Shown in pieces: positions 1 to 11,429 of a DNA stretch of 64,000 bases (position 1 is its first letter; each line of letters begins with the position of its first letter). Source of the stretch: Sphagnum compactum (taxonomy: Eukaryota; Bryophyta; Sphagnopsida; Sphagnales); NCBI GenBank assembly GCA_965153455.1, contig OZ234498.1, positions 1,116,001-1,180,000 of the forward strand, given 5' to 3'. Position numbers and translations under genes: made by a program. The notes beneath the pieces are model-generated. The model did no database searches, had not been told where the DNA came from, and saw only the letters and a program-made list of their open reading frames with translations.

Positions 1-2202
1 TAGGGCAACTAACTTATTGTGATTGCATTTCTAAACAATTTTCGAAGTCATTTGATTTTGAAAGGAGCTTGTAATCTTGAAGGGTGATCATTCATTACAA
101 ATTTATTTTGTTGGTGTAATGTTTAGTAGGCAAATTTTATGCTAGGCTTTTATCTCAAGGTTATTTTAAAATGAAAACTATTATTATATATTTAAGGGGT
201 AATGAATATTAGTTCATGTTTATAAAGATGTACACATAAATTTATGAGCTTAGGGCATCTCCAATGTCGGTTCAGCAAAGTCCTCTCATTGTTAATTTGA
301 AGGCCTAGATAGAGGTGACTTATATAGGCATAGTCTTAACCCTAGAATTAAACTCACCATTCAACCACGACTTGTTGCTTTTATGCCATCTCTCCCATTT
401 TGCTCCCATTTCTTTCTTCTTTTTCCTTCCCTTGCTTTTACATTAGGAGCTTTTGTGAGCGTGGTTATGGTTATGGCTAAGTTTTGGCATGTTAGGTTGT
501 TGAGTTGGTTACACACAACTCTTGACAATAACAAAGAAGGTGATCAATTTCTTGCCATCACACTATAACACGTATTTGTAGATAACATGTTGATACGATG
601 ATGAAAGACTTTGGGAGGAGAATATTAAGGTCTTACACGATCAATTCACAATTGTTCAAATTGCCTAGAATTGATCGATTCACAATTGCTCAAATTTGCT
701 TAGAATTGATCGATTCACAATTTGTTATTCAATCATTTGTGTTTATGAAGGAGGATAGGAAATAATTACTATTCTATGGTAAAAATGAGTAGAAGTAAAA
801 ATTGAAGTCCAAAATTTAGACCCTATTACACAGGACCTTTCAGCTGCTACAATTTATATCATGGTCTTCATGTATAAGATGCCACAATAGAGTTATCAAT
901 AACTGTACCACAAACTGGGGGTGGGGGGGGGGGTACTGGAACCCAGTTTCATGGAATCTCCAGGACTAAATGAAAAGTCAGGATGAAAAAAGTACACAGG
1001 ATAGAGGAGACCCAGTTACTGTTTTTTTTCACCTAACTTGGTCTTCAGGGGAGTTTCATCCCCAGTTTTGGATTTGCCTTACCCACACCTCCACTGTGCC
1101 TTTACTTCTGGTAATATTCTTCATTTATATCATTGAGTCTTGTGAGAATAAGATCTGCAAATCTGTTTGATTGATCCCCAGTTTTATGAAATTGTAACCC
1201 AATTTCTCTCGTTTTTTAAATACACACTCAAATTGGGGATGAAACCGGGTTTAGATCAAACAACAGGTAGTTTAAAATATGTACCTATTGGTACTCAAAT
1301 CACAACCTAAGTTGAATCCATTTGTAAGTTAACACATAATAATAAGTTAAAACTAGAAAATCAGTTGCTAACGACATTTCTCTTATACAAAAAAAAATTG
1401 CATTTATCCGGATGGATGATATCAAAATCAAATGAACTTGAAACATGTAAATCATCCAATTGCATTTTCCCATGATAGTTCCAAAAGACCACCCACCTTC
1501 AAGTGGGTCACCCTTCTTTTACCCACGTTTGAAGTAACAGAAATCTATGGATGAAATCTTTAGATTTATTTTTTAAGAATTTGAAAAGCTCCATGTCAAG
1601 CCATATATATGCACATTAGGCACATTTAAGGGAAAAAACATTGGGTCGTTTGTCAAATATGTTAAATCAACCTAAAAATTTAGATGGTTAGTAGTTGGAT
1701 CTATCAAGATTCAAGATTAGAAGCTAAACTTTTCATATCATTTTTTAACATTAAAAAATGGTCCTCCCCACATCATTTTAAATGCAAATTTCAGATTTGT
1801 AGGGTGTGGACTCTTTCCATGAAAATATTAGGTATGGGAGATTATTAATGTCTTCAACTCAGCTAAGATTTTTTGAATAAAATTTTGTTCACTCTTTAAG
1901 ACTATTTAAAGGAAATCCATTGAACTATTTTCATCATCCCAATGACAAAGTGGATTGGCAAAGTGGACTTGGTAAAAAGGAAAAGTCAATTTGGGCAATG
2001 TAGGCCTATATTGAGCAAAACTATATTCAATATACAAATAGAGCTTGATCTTGGTGGGTTCCTGAATGCTGATGGTAAAGTTGGGTCAGGCCTTATTACA
2101 GCCCAAAGCTGCTAACTTAATGGGCCTTCAATTCCCACTGGTTTTGGTTGCCATGAAATGAGCATAATTTTTGTTGGCAATTAAAAAAGTTTGATCATCA
2201 CA
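1..2202. other. AT-rich intergenic spacer
   Basis: No reading frame here resembles a known protein and none exceeds about 70 codons. The stretch holds a G-rich homopolymer run near 919-935 and many short A/T runs. Lines around 600-720 contain a short direct repeat built on the words 'attgatcgattcacaatt'. I see no RNA gene. Confidence 0.6.
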
Positions 2203-2672
2203 GTGTTTGAACTTTGTGGGTTTAGGGTTTGAACTTAGTGAGTTTAGGGCTTGAACTTTGTGGGTTTAGGGTTTAGTGTTTTTACTTTGTGAGTTTAGGG
2301 TTTGTGGATTTAGTGTTTGAACTTTGTGGGTTTAGGGTTTGAACTTTGTGAGTTTTGGGTTTGAACTTTGTGGGTTTAGGGCTTAGGGTTTGAACTTTGT
2401 GGGTTTAGGGGTTTAGGGTTTGAACTTTGTGAGTTTTGGGTTTAAACTTTGTGGGTTTAGGGCTTAGGGTTTGAACTTTGTGGGTTTAGGGGTTGAGGGT
2501 TCGACCTTTGTGAGTTTAGGGTTTGAACTTTGTGGGTTTAGGGTTTGAACTTTGTGGGTATAGGGTTTAGTGCTTTTACTTTGTGAGTTTAGGGTTTGTG
2601 GATTTAGTGTTTGAACTTGGTGAGTTTAGGGTTTAGGATTTGAGCTTTTGTGGGTTTAGGGTTTAAGAGTTT
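2203..2672. repeat. Degenerate telomere-like tandem repeat block
   Basis: About 470 bp built from a repeating unit of roughly 22 bp. The unit combines the plant telomere word TTTAGGG with 'tttgaactttgtggg'. Variants (gagttt, gggctt, aacttagtg) are interspersed, so the array is old or evolves by mixed-unit amplification. The G-rich strand is the + strand throughout. It is an interstitial block, because ordinary genes follow on one side and no pure TTTAGGG run is present. Confidence 0.8.
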
Positions 2673-3032
2673 GAAACCCAAGATTACAAGATTTGAGGGC
2701 AACTAGTTTTCTGTAGGGGCAAAAGAATTTAAGAGGGATTCTAAATGTGGCCTACTTTATGATGGGCCTATATTAAGCTGGTCGGCTTGCGGTCGGTTGT
2801 CTCCCCCTTCTTTTCTCCCATTTAAGTTGAGTAGTAGGCCCAGGGGGGCATCAGAGAAGGGCACTGGTCTGGCTGACCCGGTCAGATGTCTGCTAAGCCA
2901 AATAAAAAAGATTTTTTTGTTGTGGGCAGGTCAAAGGGTTTGTTACATCCAAGTTGTTATTGATGAGCACTCCTCCCCCCAAAAGGCTGCTTTTTCATTA
3001 ACTTATTCTACTTGACAATGGATGACAATTTA

Positions 3033-3080
3033 GGGTTTAGGGTTTAAGGATTTAATGTCAAAACCTTAAACCCTAAACCC
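3033..3080. repeat. Telomere-word hairpin (17-bp perfect inverted repeat)
   Basis: Positions 3033-3049 (two TTTAGGG-like words) are perfectly complementary to 3064-3080, separated by a 14-nt loop. It lies about 360 bp from the end of the telomere-like block and brings the G-rich and C-rich forms of the telomere word face to face. Confidence 0.8.
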
Positions 3081-3492
3081 ACTTGCAATTTAGGGCCATG
3101 TCACCCTACAAGCAATTGGCATTCAGTGACATTTGGGGGTGTGGATGGGGTTTTTTGGGTAACCATATATTCCTCCTCACCAAACTTCCCACACAATCTT
3201 GCTCTCGGGTGGCCAGGCACAATGGCAACAAAGAATTGGTTCTTTGATTTTTTCTTTGCTGAAGGTGCCATTTTTAATACCCACCCAACACTCGTCAAAA
3301 TGGGGTGTGTGACATGTTTGGAGGTTGGGAAGCTTTTTGAATGTCACATAGTCCTCTTGCTATGGCCATAGTGCGCATCGTATCAATGTTACTTGTAGAG
3401 AGACTTGAAACACAAGGATATCACTTCTTCAAGTTTAATGTTAAGTGTTTGCCCCTCTCCTTCCAATAACAACAATGGGTGTGTCACACTAT

Positions 3493-3792
3493 GGCCTTGC
3501 CATTTGCATTAAAAATTTATCTTAAGGCAAAAGAAGAATTATGGAAACTCAAATATTTCACCATGCAAAAATATAATCTTTCAAAAAATCCTCTAAAAGA
3601 AACCAATATCCTTCAAGATATTATTATAACTCTATAACTAATCTCAAGTTTCAACACAAGCCAAAATATCATCTTTCAAAAGTCCTCATATAAAAATAGA
3701 CCTATTATTATTACCTAGGGGCCAAAATCCCTTAAGCTACTACACTATATAATGAATCTAAACACAATATCCCTGCCTTGGTAGGCAAGGCC
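3493..3792. mobile_element. MITE-like element, copy 1
   Basis: A 300-bp AT-rich non-coding unit bounded by a perfect 9-bp terminal inverted repeat, GGCCTTGCC at the left and GGCAAGGCC at the right. A closely similar copy lies in the same orientation at about 9628-9938, which shows that this is a mobile repeat. Similarity continues about 15 bp upstream of the left end (gggtgtgtcac), so the true left boundary may be slightly earlier. The superfamily is uncertain; the short GG-initial repeat would allow a PIF/Harbinger-like origin. Confidence 0.65.
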
Positions 3793-3799
3793 AATAAAT

Positions 3800-4465
3800 A
3801 TTTTAAAAATATACATTGAGAGAACATTTAAATGTTACATGCGGGCCAATCACTATGATTAGCCAATCATTGTGTGAGGATTGTTTGGTTTGTTTTCTTT
3901 GGGAAAGAGGAAGAATTGAATTGACAACCAATTCATTAAGGGTAGAACCATTGAATTGGCAACCACTACATGTTAGTTCACTCAACCAAAAGGTGATGAT
4001 GCAACCTATTCCTTCCTTTTTCTCAGTGCTATAACATGCATCCAAGACCTCGACAATCGATCCCATGAGGTTTGTCTATACATCATGTGTCACAACTTGT
4101 AAAGGTGGGCAAAAGGAAAGTTTCACCATGATTATAGTTAAATGTTAATTTATTTAGTTTTGTGATGGGCCAATCAAAGTGGCTCCATATATGCACCCCC
4201 AAAAAAAACACTTTGGCTGCACCCCTTCTCCCCCAAAACTAATTACTACCTTGTGATAAGATTCAATGGACAATTATTAAAATTCGCGAAGTTTAAATTT
4301 TTTAGAAATTCCAAGGGCAAAATGTTGAAAGTGTTGAAAATTTCAAAACAACATTGCCAAGTTTGCTAATAATTCCAATTTGGCAAATTTGCAAAAACAC
4401 AATAATTGTTGTATCCATGTTTTGAAGTGAGAGAAACACATAGACCTTATAATCACATAACTTTC

Positions 4466-4505
<40 letters not shown>

Positions 4506-7500
4506 CTTGACAAAAGAAATACATAGCATGATATTCCAAAAACTACAATGTTGAAACTTAACACAAATTTTCAAGACATAACACACTTGGCCATTAATCT
4601 TGCCATCTCATCATCTTTGACAAGCTCCACTAAGTCATAGTCTTTAAGATTCTTTATTAACATGTCATGGTGTCATTATATATGTATATATCTATTGCAC
4701 AATTTGCCTCAAAATTGGGGTTTAACATGTGTTGAAAGCTAGAAAAGCTTAAGTTGAGGGTGTAGAAAACTCCCTTGCCCAAAAATCAATTAAATTTGGC
4801 ATTTCATTGTTGAATTTGATCACAAATTAAGATAAGAGCATTAACAATAAGGTCCTTTAACTAATTTAAATAGTAAAAACCTTTTAACAATATGAAACCC
4901 AATTCATGCAAAATAAATGCAAGGTAAAACCTTGCTATTTTTGGACTATTTGAATTGGACTTGTGATGTTATTTTTCCCATTGAAGAAGGTGTGGAAAAA
5001 TTAGAAAGAAATTTGTTAAGGAGAAATATATTAGTGCAAAACTTTCAAAATTTAAGGACCTTGAAAATGAGGATTTTTTTATAACATTGTTCATGTTTTT
5101 TTTTAAAAAAAATCTCTGAAAAAACATAGTGCCAAAGAAAAAGATGGTGGAATTGTTACCAACCCTAACACAAAAAATGGTTACTAGAGGTGGAATTTGT
5201 AAATACCTAACAGTAAATGTAGAAAGATGGATAGGTACATTGATAAATAAATAGTGACCTTATTAGTATAACATTAAGAATATTTTGATTTGGGACCTAC
5301 TATATGAGCTTATGTTCATGTTAAATAATTATTTTGGGTTAAGCATAAACAAAATTAAATTAGTTTGAAATAATTTAACTTTGGACAAAACATTAGATTC
5401 TAGGGAAAAATATGTCAAATAATAAATTAAAGATCATCCATGGAAATGATAAATGTTTTAAAAAATTAATAAATGACATAACATTATTGGCCTAAAGTTA
5501 ATTGATGATAATATTTATTAAATTTAGATGAAAGGGGTGGATGATTCATCCATTTTTTCTTCAATATTTAAGGGGTAGTGGGTGGAATTTTGAGTCCATC
5601 CTCCAATTTAGTACTTTCATGTTGTGAATCCATAATTAAATGTTATAATATGATTTTGTGTGTCGTGAACTTATAACACAATAAACCCATGTGTTTGGAT
5701 TGTGAAACATTCACATGAAAGACTCATGTATTAAGTGTGAAAGGTAAGGTCTTGAGGCATGTGTGATAAGCTTTCCATTGGGTGTAGTTCACATAAAGAT
5801 TAAATTTTAAACATTTGGGTCATCCTAGCCCAAAACATGTAAGTTCCACCTTTGTGTTGTATGTGCGTGGGATTTTAGTTCATCCAATGTACCTTTGTGT
5901 AGACGGAAGTTATTTAGAAAACAAACCCTAATAAGTCCAAACCTTTCATAAACTACAAAATCCCAAAAAAGTGAAGTACACATCATTGTAAATAACAAAG
6001 AAATATGAAAGGATTACAATGTGAAGTGAAATCAAGGCTTTTACATTGTAATCTTTTCATATAACACAACCTCCAATCACTGAGGTTTTTACACACAAAA
6101 TTGAATATTGATCGAATTTTCTTCTTATTTGGAACTAAACACTTCGCAAAGATATTTGTAGTTTTGTCAATGTATTAATGTTGCCATAATGTTGAGACTC
6201 ATTAATCATGTGATATTGCACATCAATATGTTTTGTGCATTTGTGAAACTCATGATTGTTACAATTCAAATGACACTTTGATTATCAATATGTATAATAG
6301 GTTTCAATTGTGCAAATCCTATGGTAAGAAAGAGACAACAAAATTAGATTTGTTAAACATATTGCAATATATTCTAATCCAACAGCAAAACTAGTTTACA
6401 GATATGTTTATAACTAAATATGCAACCTTGTAGGCCATGAATTCATTGCACCTCTTCATACATTTCAAAATTTTTGGCTTCATTCCCCCATATGAAATTT
6501 ACAAGTCATAAGGGAACTTCTATTAAACTTTTCAAAACGATTTTCACCTCTATTAGGTTCTATATATAGATACACAAAATACACAATTGGTAACATTATA
6601 AATTTAATATAATGTAAAACAATTATCAAAAGTTCATTAGACAACTTGAATAAGGAAATTTTGTGATAGCATAAGGTTCAATCTTATCATATTCATGTGT
6701 CAACAATCTTTATAACTAAGTTGATAGACATGGCAAACAATGGCACTTCCTAAACACATCTTAATTTACTAAACAATTGTTAAACACGAAGTATCCAAAA
6801 TAATGGTTATGTATAACATGTGAGCAATTGTGAGGGTGCAAGTGTTTGAAATGTTTTGATGTTATTTAATTGCAGTATGCATTAGAGGCCATTTGGTTGT
6901 TGTAAACCAATTTTTGATACAAACCTTTTTTGTCCATAGACTTCCTTGAGATTGTAATGGTGGTGGAACACTTGATGTAATAGAAATTGGAAATAATGTC
7001 ATCTAAGGGCATGCAATTCAACAAGATTTAGCAACATGATTATTGTTTTTGACAATAGGAATGACATTCTTGCATGTAACTTCTATAAATTTCAATGTAA
7101 TCCTTTCCAACAATATGTCATTAATCAATTGAACAAATTGATCAAAAACCCTTAAATTATATGACTACCTTGAACAAGACTTGCTCAAAATTGAACTATT
7201 ACCATCATCTGTCAACTTAAACATCCCCAACAAGTGAAAGGAAACATGAATAGGTTAGATGTTATGCGATTTTTCTTTAACAAGCTTTCACACATCTATA
7301 GGGAGTTTGAGGCTATCTAGAAGTTATTGAAAAGGATATTGATCTAGAGCATGTGGATAAAGAAATGAGAAAATATTTAAAACTCAAACTTTACTTGGCT
7401 AGCTTTGACAAAAAATGGCGTCCTCATTTTACCCTATGTGCTAAGGACAAGATCATAAATCAACTTCTAGGTTATTTAGTGTAGCTAAGTAGTGTTGTGT

Positions 7501-9110
7501 TTTGCCACTTGGTGGTTGAGAGGGTGTTCCCTTAGCCCTCTATGCCGTCTCTTTTTTGTCTCCCTTGTGCAATGGATTTATCCATTCATTCCAAAAGAAA
7601 AATTGTCAAAAATAGTTGTTTGGATGTCATCTTTATTCACACAAAAACACTAATTAGGATTTGAACTCAAATCCTCAACCTCATTATAATTGATCTCTAT
7701 ATGATCTTGAAATATTTCTCTTTTCTTATAACAATAAAGACCTGGCAAAATTCTTTTCACCTTACACTTGTATCTCAAAGCTTTATTTCTAACTATATCT
7801 GCAAGAGATAAAGCTTTGTGTATATAGTCTTCAAAATTGGATTTCACAACCAAAAAAAAATGTACAAGTACAAGCACTCTTCACTTCCATATCACAAGTA
7901 AAAAAAAATTTGAATAAAGAAAACATGCAAGAAAGCTCCGTTATCACATAAATATGATAGTTGTATCATAGTTGATTGAAGACTAGATTGAATGAACAAC
8001 CATGCAAGCAGTGCAAAACTGGACATTTGGGTAGAGAGCTGAACATGTAAACTAGAACTTGACAAAGCCACGAAACTTGCACAAAACAATTGGAGACGCA
8101 ATAATACCAAAATACTTGGAGACTAAAAAATGAGGTGTTGAAGTCATCTGGTGCCCTAAAATTGATTTATTTCGACACTTGGTCAGCAGATCTGACCCGT
8201 AGGAAGCATACCAAGTAAAGAGATAAAAAGCTAGTGAGTTGTTCGTAGGTAAGTAAAAACGGAAACTGAGCTAATCACCATGGTTAACTAGGGAGCATGA
8301 ACCCAACAGAAAAGTGTTTTCTGTCCACCACCCACCATCCATCCATCCCCCACAACAGAGCTGGTGGCTGTGTACTTGGTTCCGTCTGGCTGTGGAGTGC
8401 ATGAGGGGTGTGATTAACTTGTTAATGGACCCGAGCCAGTGTAAAAGTTCTTTCCCATTACTATCAGGCTGGCCGCCACCCAGCTACCCTGGAATAACTA
8501 ATAACCCCCCCCCCCAAACAAAACAAAAAAAAAAAAAAAAGAGTTTTTGACCCCAAAAAAACACATACCCAACAATAACTCGGTTGAAATTCCAAACACG
8601 GGTGACATTAATTTATTTATGCCGGATTCGTAACCATGGTTTTCCCCACTAAAGAGTGCGGGGAAAAAGTATTAGGGACGTATGGAGGGCAAGAGTGAAC
8701 GAGCACTCCATGCAGGATGGATGATGTGTGGACAAAAAAAGACTTTTTCATTACTTCCCTGTCCACTGGCTAACCACGTTGGTAAGCTATGTATTAACTA
8801 CTAACTATCCACATGCATCTATCTACTTACCTACTAGGCACCCAATGCCTCACCTAAATTTATTTTACCTACATACCTAGTATCAGCTTACTTACTTACC
8901 TATGGTACTTACTACTTAACTCACTTATAAACATAGTAAATAGTAACCAGCTGTAACCTGGGTAGGGGAAGGTCGATGTAAGAGGGTTCCGAGGATGGGT
9001 TACCTTGATAACTCATCCATAGTGGTTCATCCACAGCTGAGTCATAATGGGTTTTCAATGGATGGTTCACTACTGGGTGCTGGCTGGGTAGTAAAATAAA
9101 TCTGAAATAT
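3800..9110. other. AT-rich intergenic spacer
   Basis: More than 5 kb with no recognisable protein, RNA gene or full transposon. It contains an AT microsatellite at about 4469-4502, long stretches of very low GC (4.8-7.2 kb) and a C-run at about 8505-8514 followed by a long A-run. Short reading frames (60-87 codons) occur on both strands but resemble nothing known to me. Confidence 0.55.
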
Positions 9111-9122
9111 TGGAGAAAAGAC

Positions 9123-9552
9123 GAGTGTTGGGCGGTTATTCAGTTTGGCTCGTTAGAACTTCGAACTGTCGGTTTTGAGTTGCACTTAGTAAATATTAAA
9201 CTAGAATGAAGATTAAAACTGGACCTGGTTTTGGATCCGGAATAATTTTTTTTGAAAATAATTTTGTTCAAGAAAAAAACAAGAGTCTGGAACCGAGGGT
9301 TTAACCAGCAGTTAACTTGTCAAGTTCAGACAGATTTACCTGAAACCAAAACCACGCCTAATTTCTAAAACCGAAACCAGAACCTGAATGATTTTCTGTT
9401 TTTTTTTCAAGAATTGGACCCAAACTGGACCTGGAGGGTTCCAAATATTTTTTTGGAATTGAAACCGGAACTATTTTATTTTATTTTATTTCATTGAAAA
9501 AAAGAACAGGAACCAGAGGTTCTTCATATAAAGTCAGAACTGCCCAACACTG
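9123..9552. mobile_element. hAT-type MITE (degenerate)
   Basis: The left end reads AGTGTTGGGCGGTT and the right end, read on the opposite strand, CAGTGTTGGGCAGTT. These are inverted repeats of the hAT form (CAGTG...). The interior is non-coding and rich in 'ggaacc/gaaccag' words. I see no clean 8-bp target duplication, so one end may have drifted. A related left end lies at 55907. Confidence 0.5.
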
Positions 9553-9627
9553 GACCCAAAAAAAAACCATGAGCAAACTAGAAAAAAGAGCAAAAACAAA
9601 CAAAAACAAGGGGTGTGTCACCACTGT

Positions 9628-9938
9628 GTCCTTGCCATTTACATGAAAAAGTATGTATTTTAAGGCAAAAGAAGAATTATGGAAACTCAAATATTTCACC
9701 ATGCAAAAATATAATCTTCCAAAAATCCTCTAAAAGAAACCAATTTAATCCTTCAAGATATTATTATAATAACTCTATAATAACTAATCTCAAGTTTCAA
9801 CACAAGCCAAAATATCATCTTTCAAAAATCCTCATATAAGAAGAGACCTATTACCTAGGGACCAAAATCCCTTAAGCTACTATACTCTCTAGAATGAATC
9901 TAAACACAATATCCTTGCCTTGGTAGGCTACCAAGGCC
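9628..9938. mobile_element. MITE-like element, copy 2
   Basis: Nearly the same sequence and orientation as the copy at 3493-3792, with small indels (for example extra 'ttaat' and 'ataat' words). The right end has gained a palindrome: 9918-9938 reads the same on both strands apart from its central base. The left terminal repeat carries one mismatch (GTCCTTGCC). Confidence 0.65.
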
Positions 9939-10199
9939 AACAGGAAAAAAAAGGGTGGAACAAGCCATTGGGACAAAAACTTGGTTGGGTGGTTCCACAT
10001 TTCAAACAAAAAAACACAAAGTTCGTGGGCACTACTACTACTGCAGCAGCAGGAGCAGCAGCAGTTGGACATTTAGGTCTCCTGGGAACGGGGCCCCGTC
10101 ATGTGGACTCTTTCAATCCCACCACCCCTGTTTGGGTGGGTGACGACTCTCCACTGTTCAAACCCATTGCTCAGTCATAATGGACACCTTTGTTGTTCT

Positions 10200-10216
10200 T
10201 TTCTCTCTCTCCCCAT

Positions 10217-10255
<39 letters not shown>

Positions 10256-11198
10256 ACCAGCAAGCTCTTGCTCTTCTAGCTACTCCTCTAGTGTTGGTCT
10301 CGTTTCCTTCCCGGACTGTAAGCTCCTGTTGTAGCAAGTGATAATGCTCCTGCTCCTACTAATCTATTATGTACCATCTCAACCCCAATTTTAGTTGGCC
10401 TTCTTCTTCTTCTTCTTCTTCTTCTTCATCTCCTCATCAATATCTTGTTGTAGCCGGGGTCATCATCAGCATCCATCAGCTTCTGCAAGCTCTAGCTAGG
10501 TCTTCCTTTTTGTTCTCGTTTCCTTCCCCCTGCTCTAAGCTCCTTGTGATGCATTTGACTAGTACCATTAGTCTATTTACTCACCGTCTCCAATTCTAGT
10601 TGGGAGCTTCATGTCCACGCCAGTGGTCTGCATGCATTCGAAGCTGTAGTTGTTGTGGTGGTGGTATTATACCAGCTTGTGGTCAAGGGTAGTTGGGTTT
10701 TGATCGGCTTTCATTAAAGGAGATGTTCCGTTGCTGCAGCTAATTCTTCCGCTAGCTACAACTACTTCTCGACAATATGTTGAAGTTGTGGTCTGATGAT
10801 TGTGAATTTCTTTGTATCTTTGCTCAGGCGTTTAGCTGCAGTTGCAGTACTTCACAAAACTCCGGTGCGAGTACCACCGTGTCATGAAATTAGATTAGGC
10901 TTGGAATTTCCTCAGCTAGAGCTTCAGGTATTGAAGAAGCCTTTGTACTACACGTGCTGCTGATCGTCATCCGCGACCTGTTTTGTGGTGCTTGGAGCTG
11001 CAGCTGGTAGTTTAGTTCTAGTGGTCATCATGAGATATTATGTGGGACATCATCAGATAGCTGCAGCTTGTGTCCAAGGAGAAGCCGTCTGCTCTAACTG
11101 AAGACTGAAGAGCAACAACAGCCTTCAATTCTAGTGTGATGGAGGCGTTGCTTAGCAGATCACAACTCAGCAGATCGCAAAACGCAGGTGCTTGCAGT

Positions 11199-11247
<49 letters not shown>

Positions 11248-11429
11248 TTCACTCTTCAGTTGATTGTATGACAAGAGCTTTCGATTTTTCGTCTGTGCTA
11301 TATTTGCTCGTCATGAAGTGCATTTCTTGAGCTCTGAACATGTGAATAAAGATTGGGTTGCGTTTTTTATGCGGGGGATGGTTTGATTTTTGGAGCGCAG
11401 TTGAGCAGTGGCAGCTTCAAGCGCAGGCA
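10200..11429 (+). promoter_or_regulatory. Probable promoter/5' leader of the PLETHORA-like gene
   Basis: About 1.2 kb upstream of the AP2-gene ATG. It contains a CT microsatellite (about 10203-10253), a TTC repeat (about 10401-10426) and a GA microsatellite (about 11203-11245). GA/CT tracts are common in plant 5' leaders and bind GAGA-type BPC factors. Several short upstream ATGs occur. The transcription start cannot be placed from sequence, and a 5' leader intron is possible. Confidence 0.4.

Noticed and set aside
4343-4564. 73-codon minus frame with repeated Ile-Tyr
   Set aside because: It is the translation of an AT microsatellite.
11358-11429. Upstream in-frame extension of the AP2 reading frame starting at a TTG
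   Set aside because: No ATG occurs between the in-frame stop at 11343 and 11430, and the extension does not resemble the family N-terminus.
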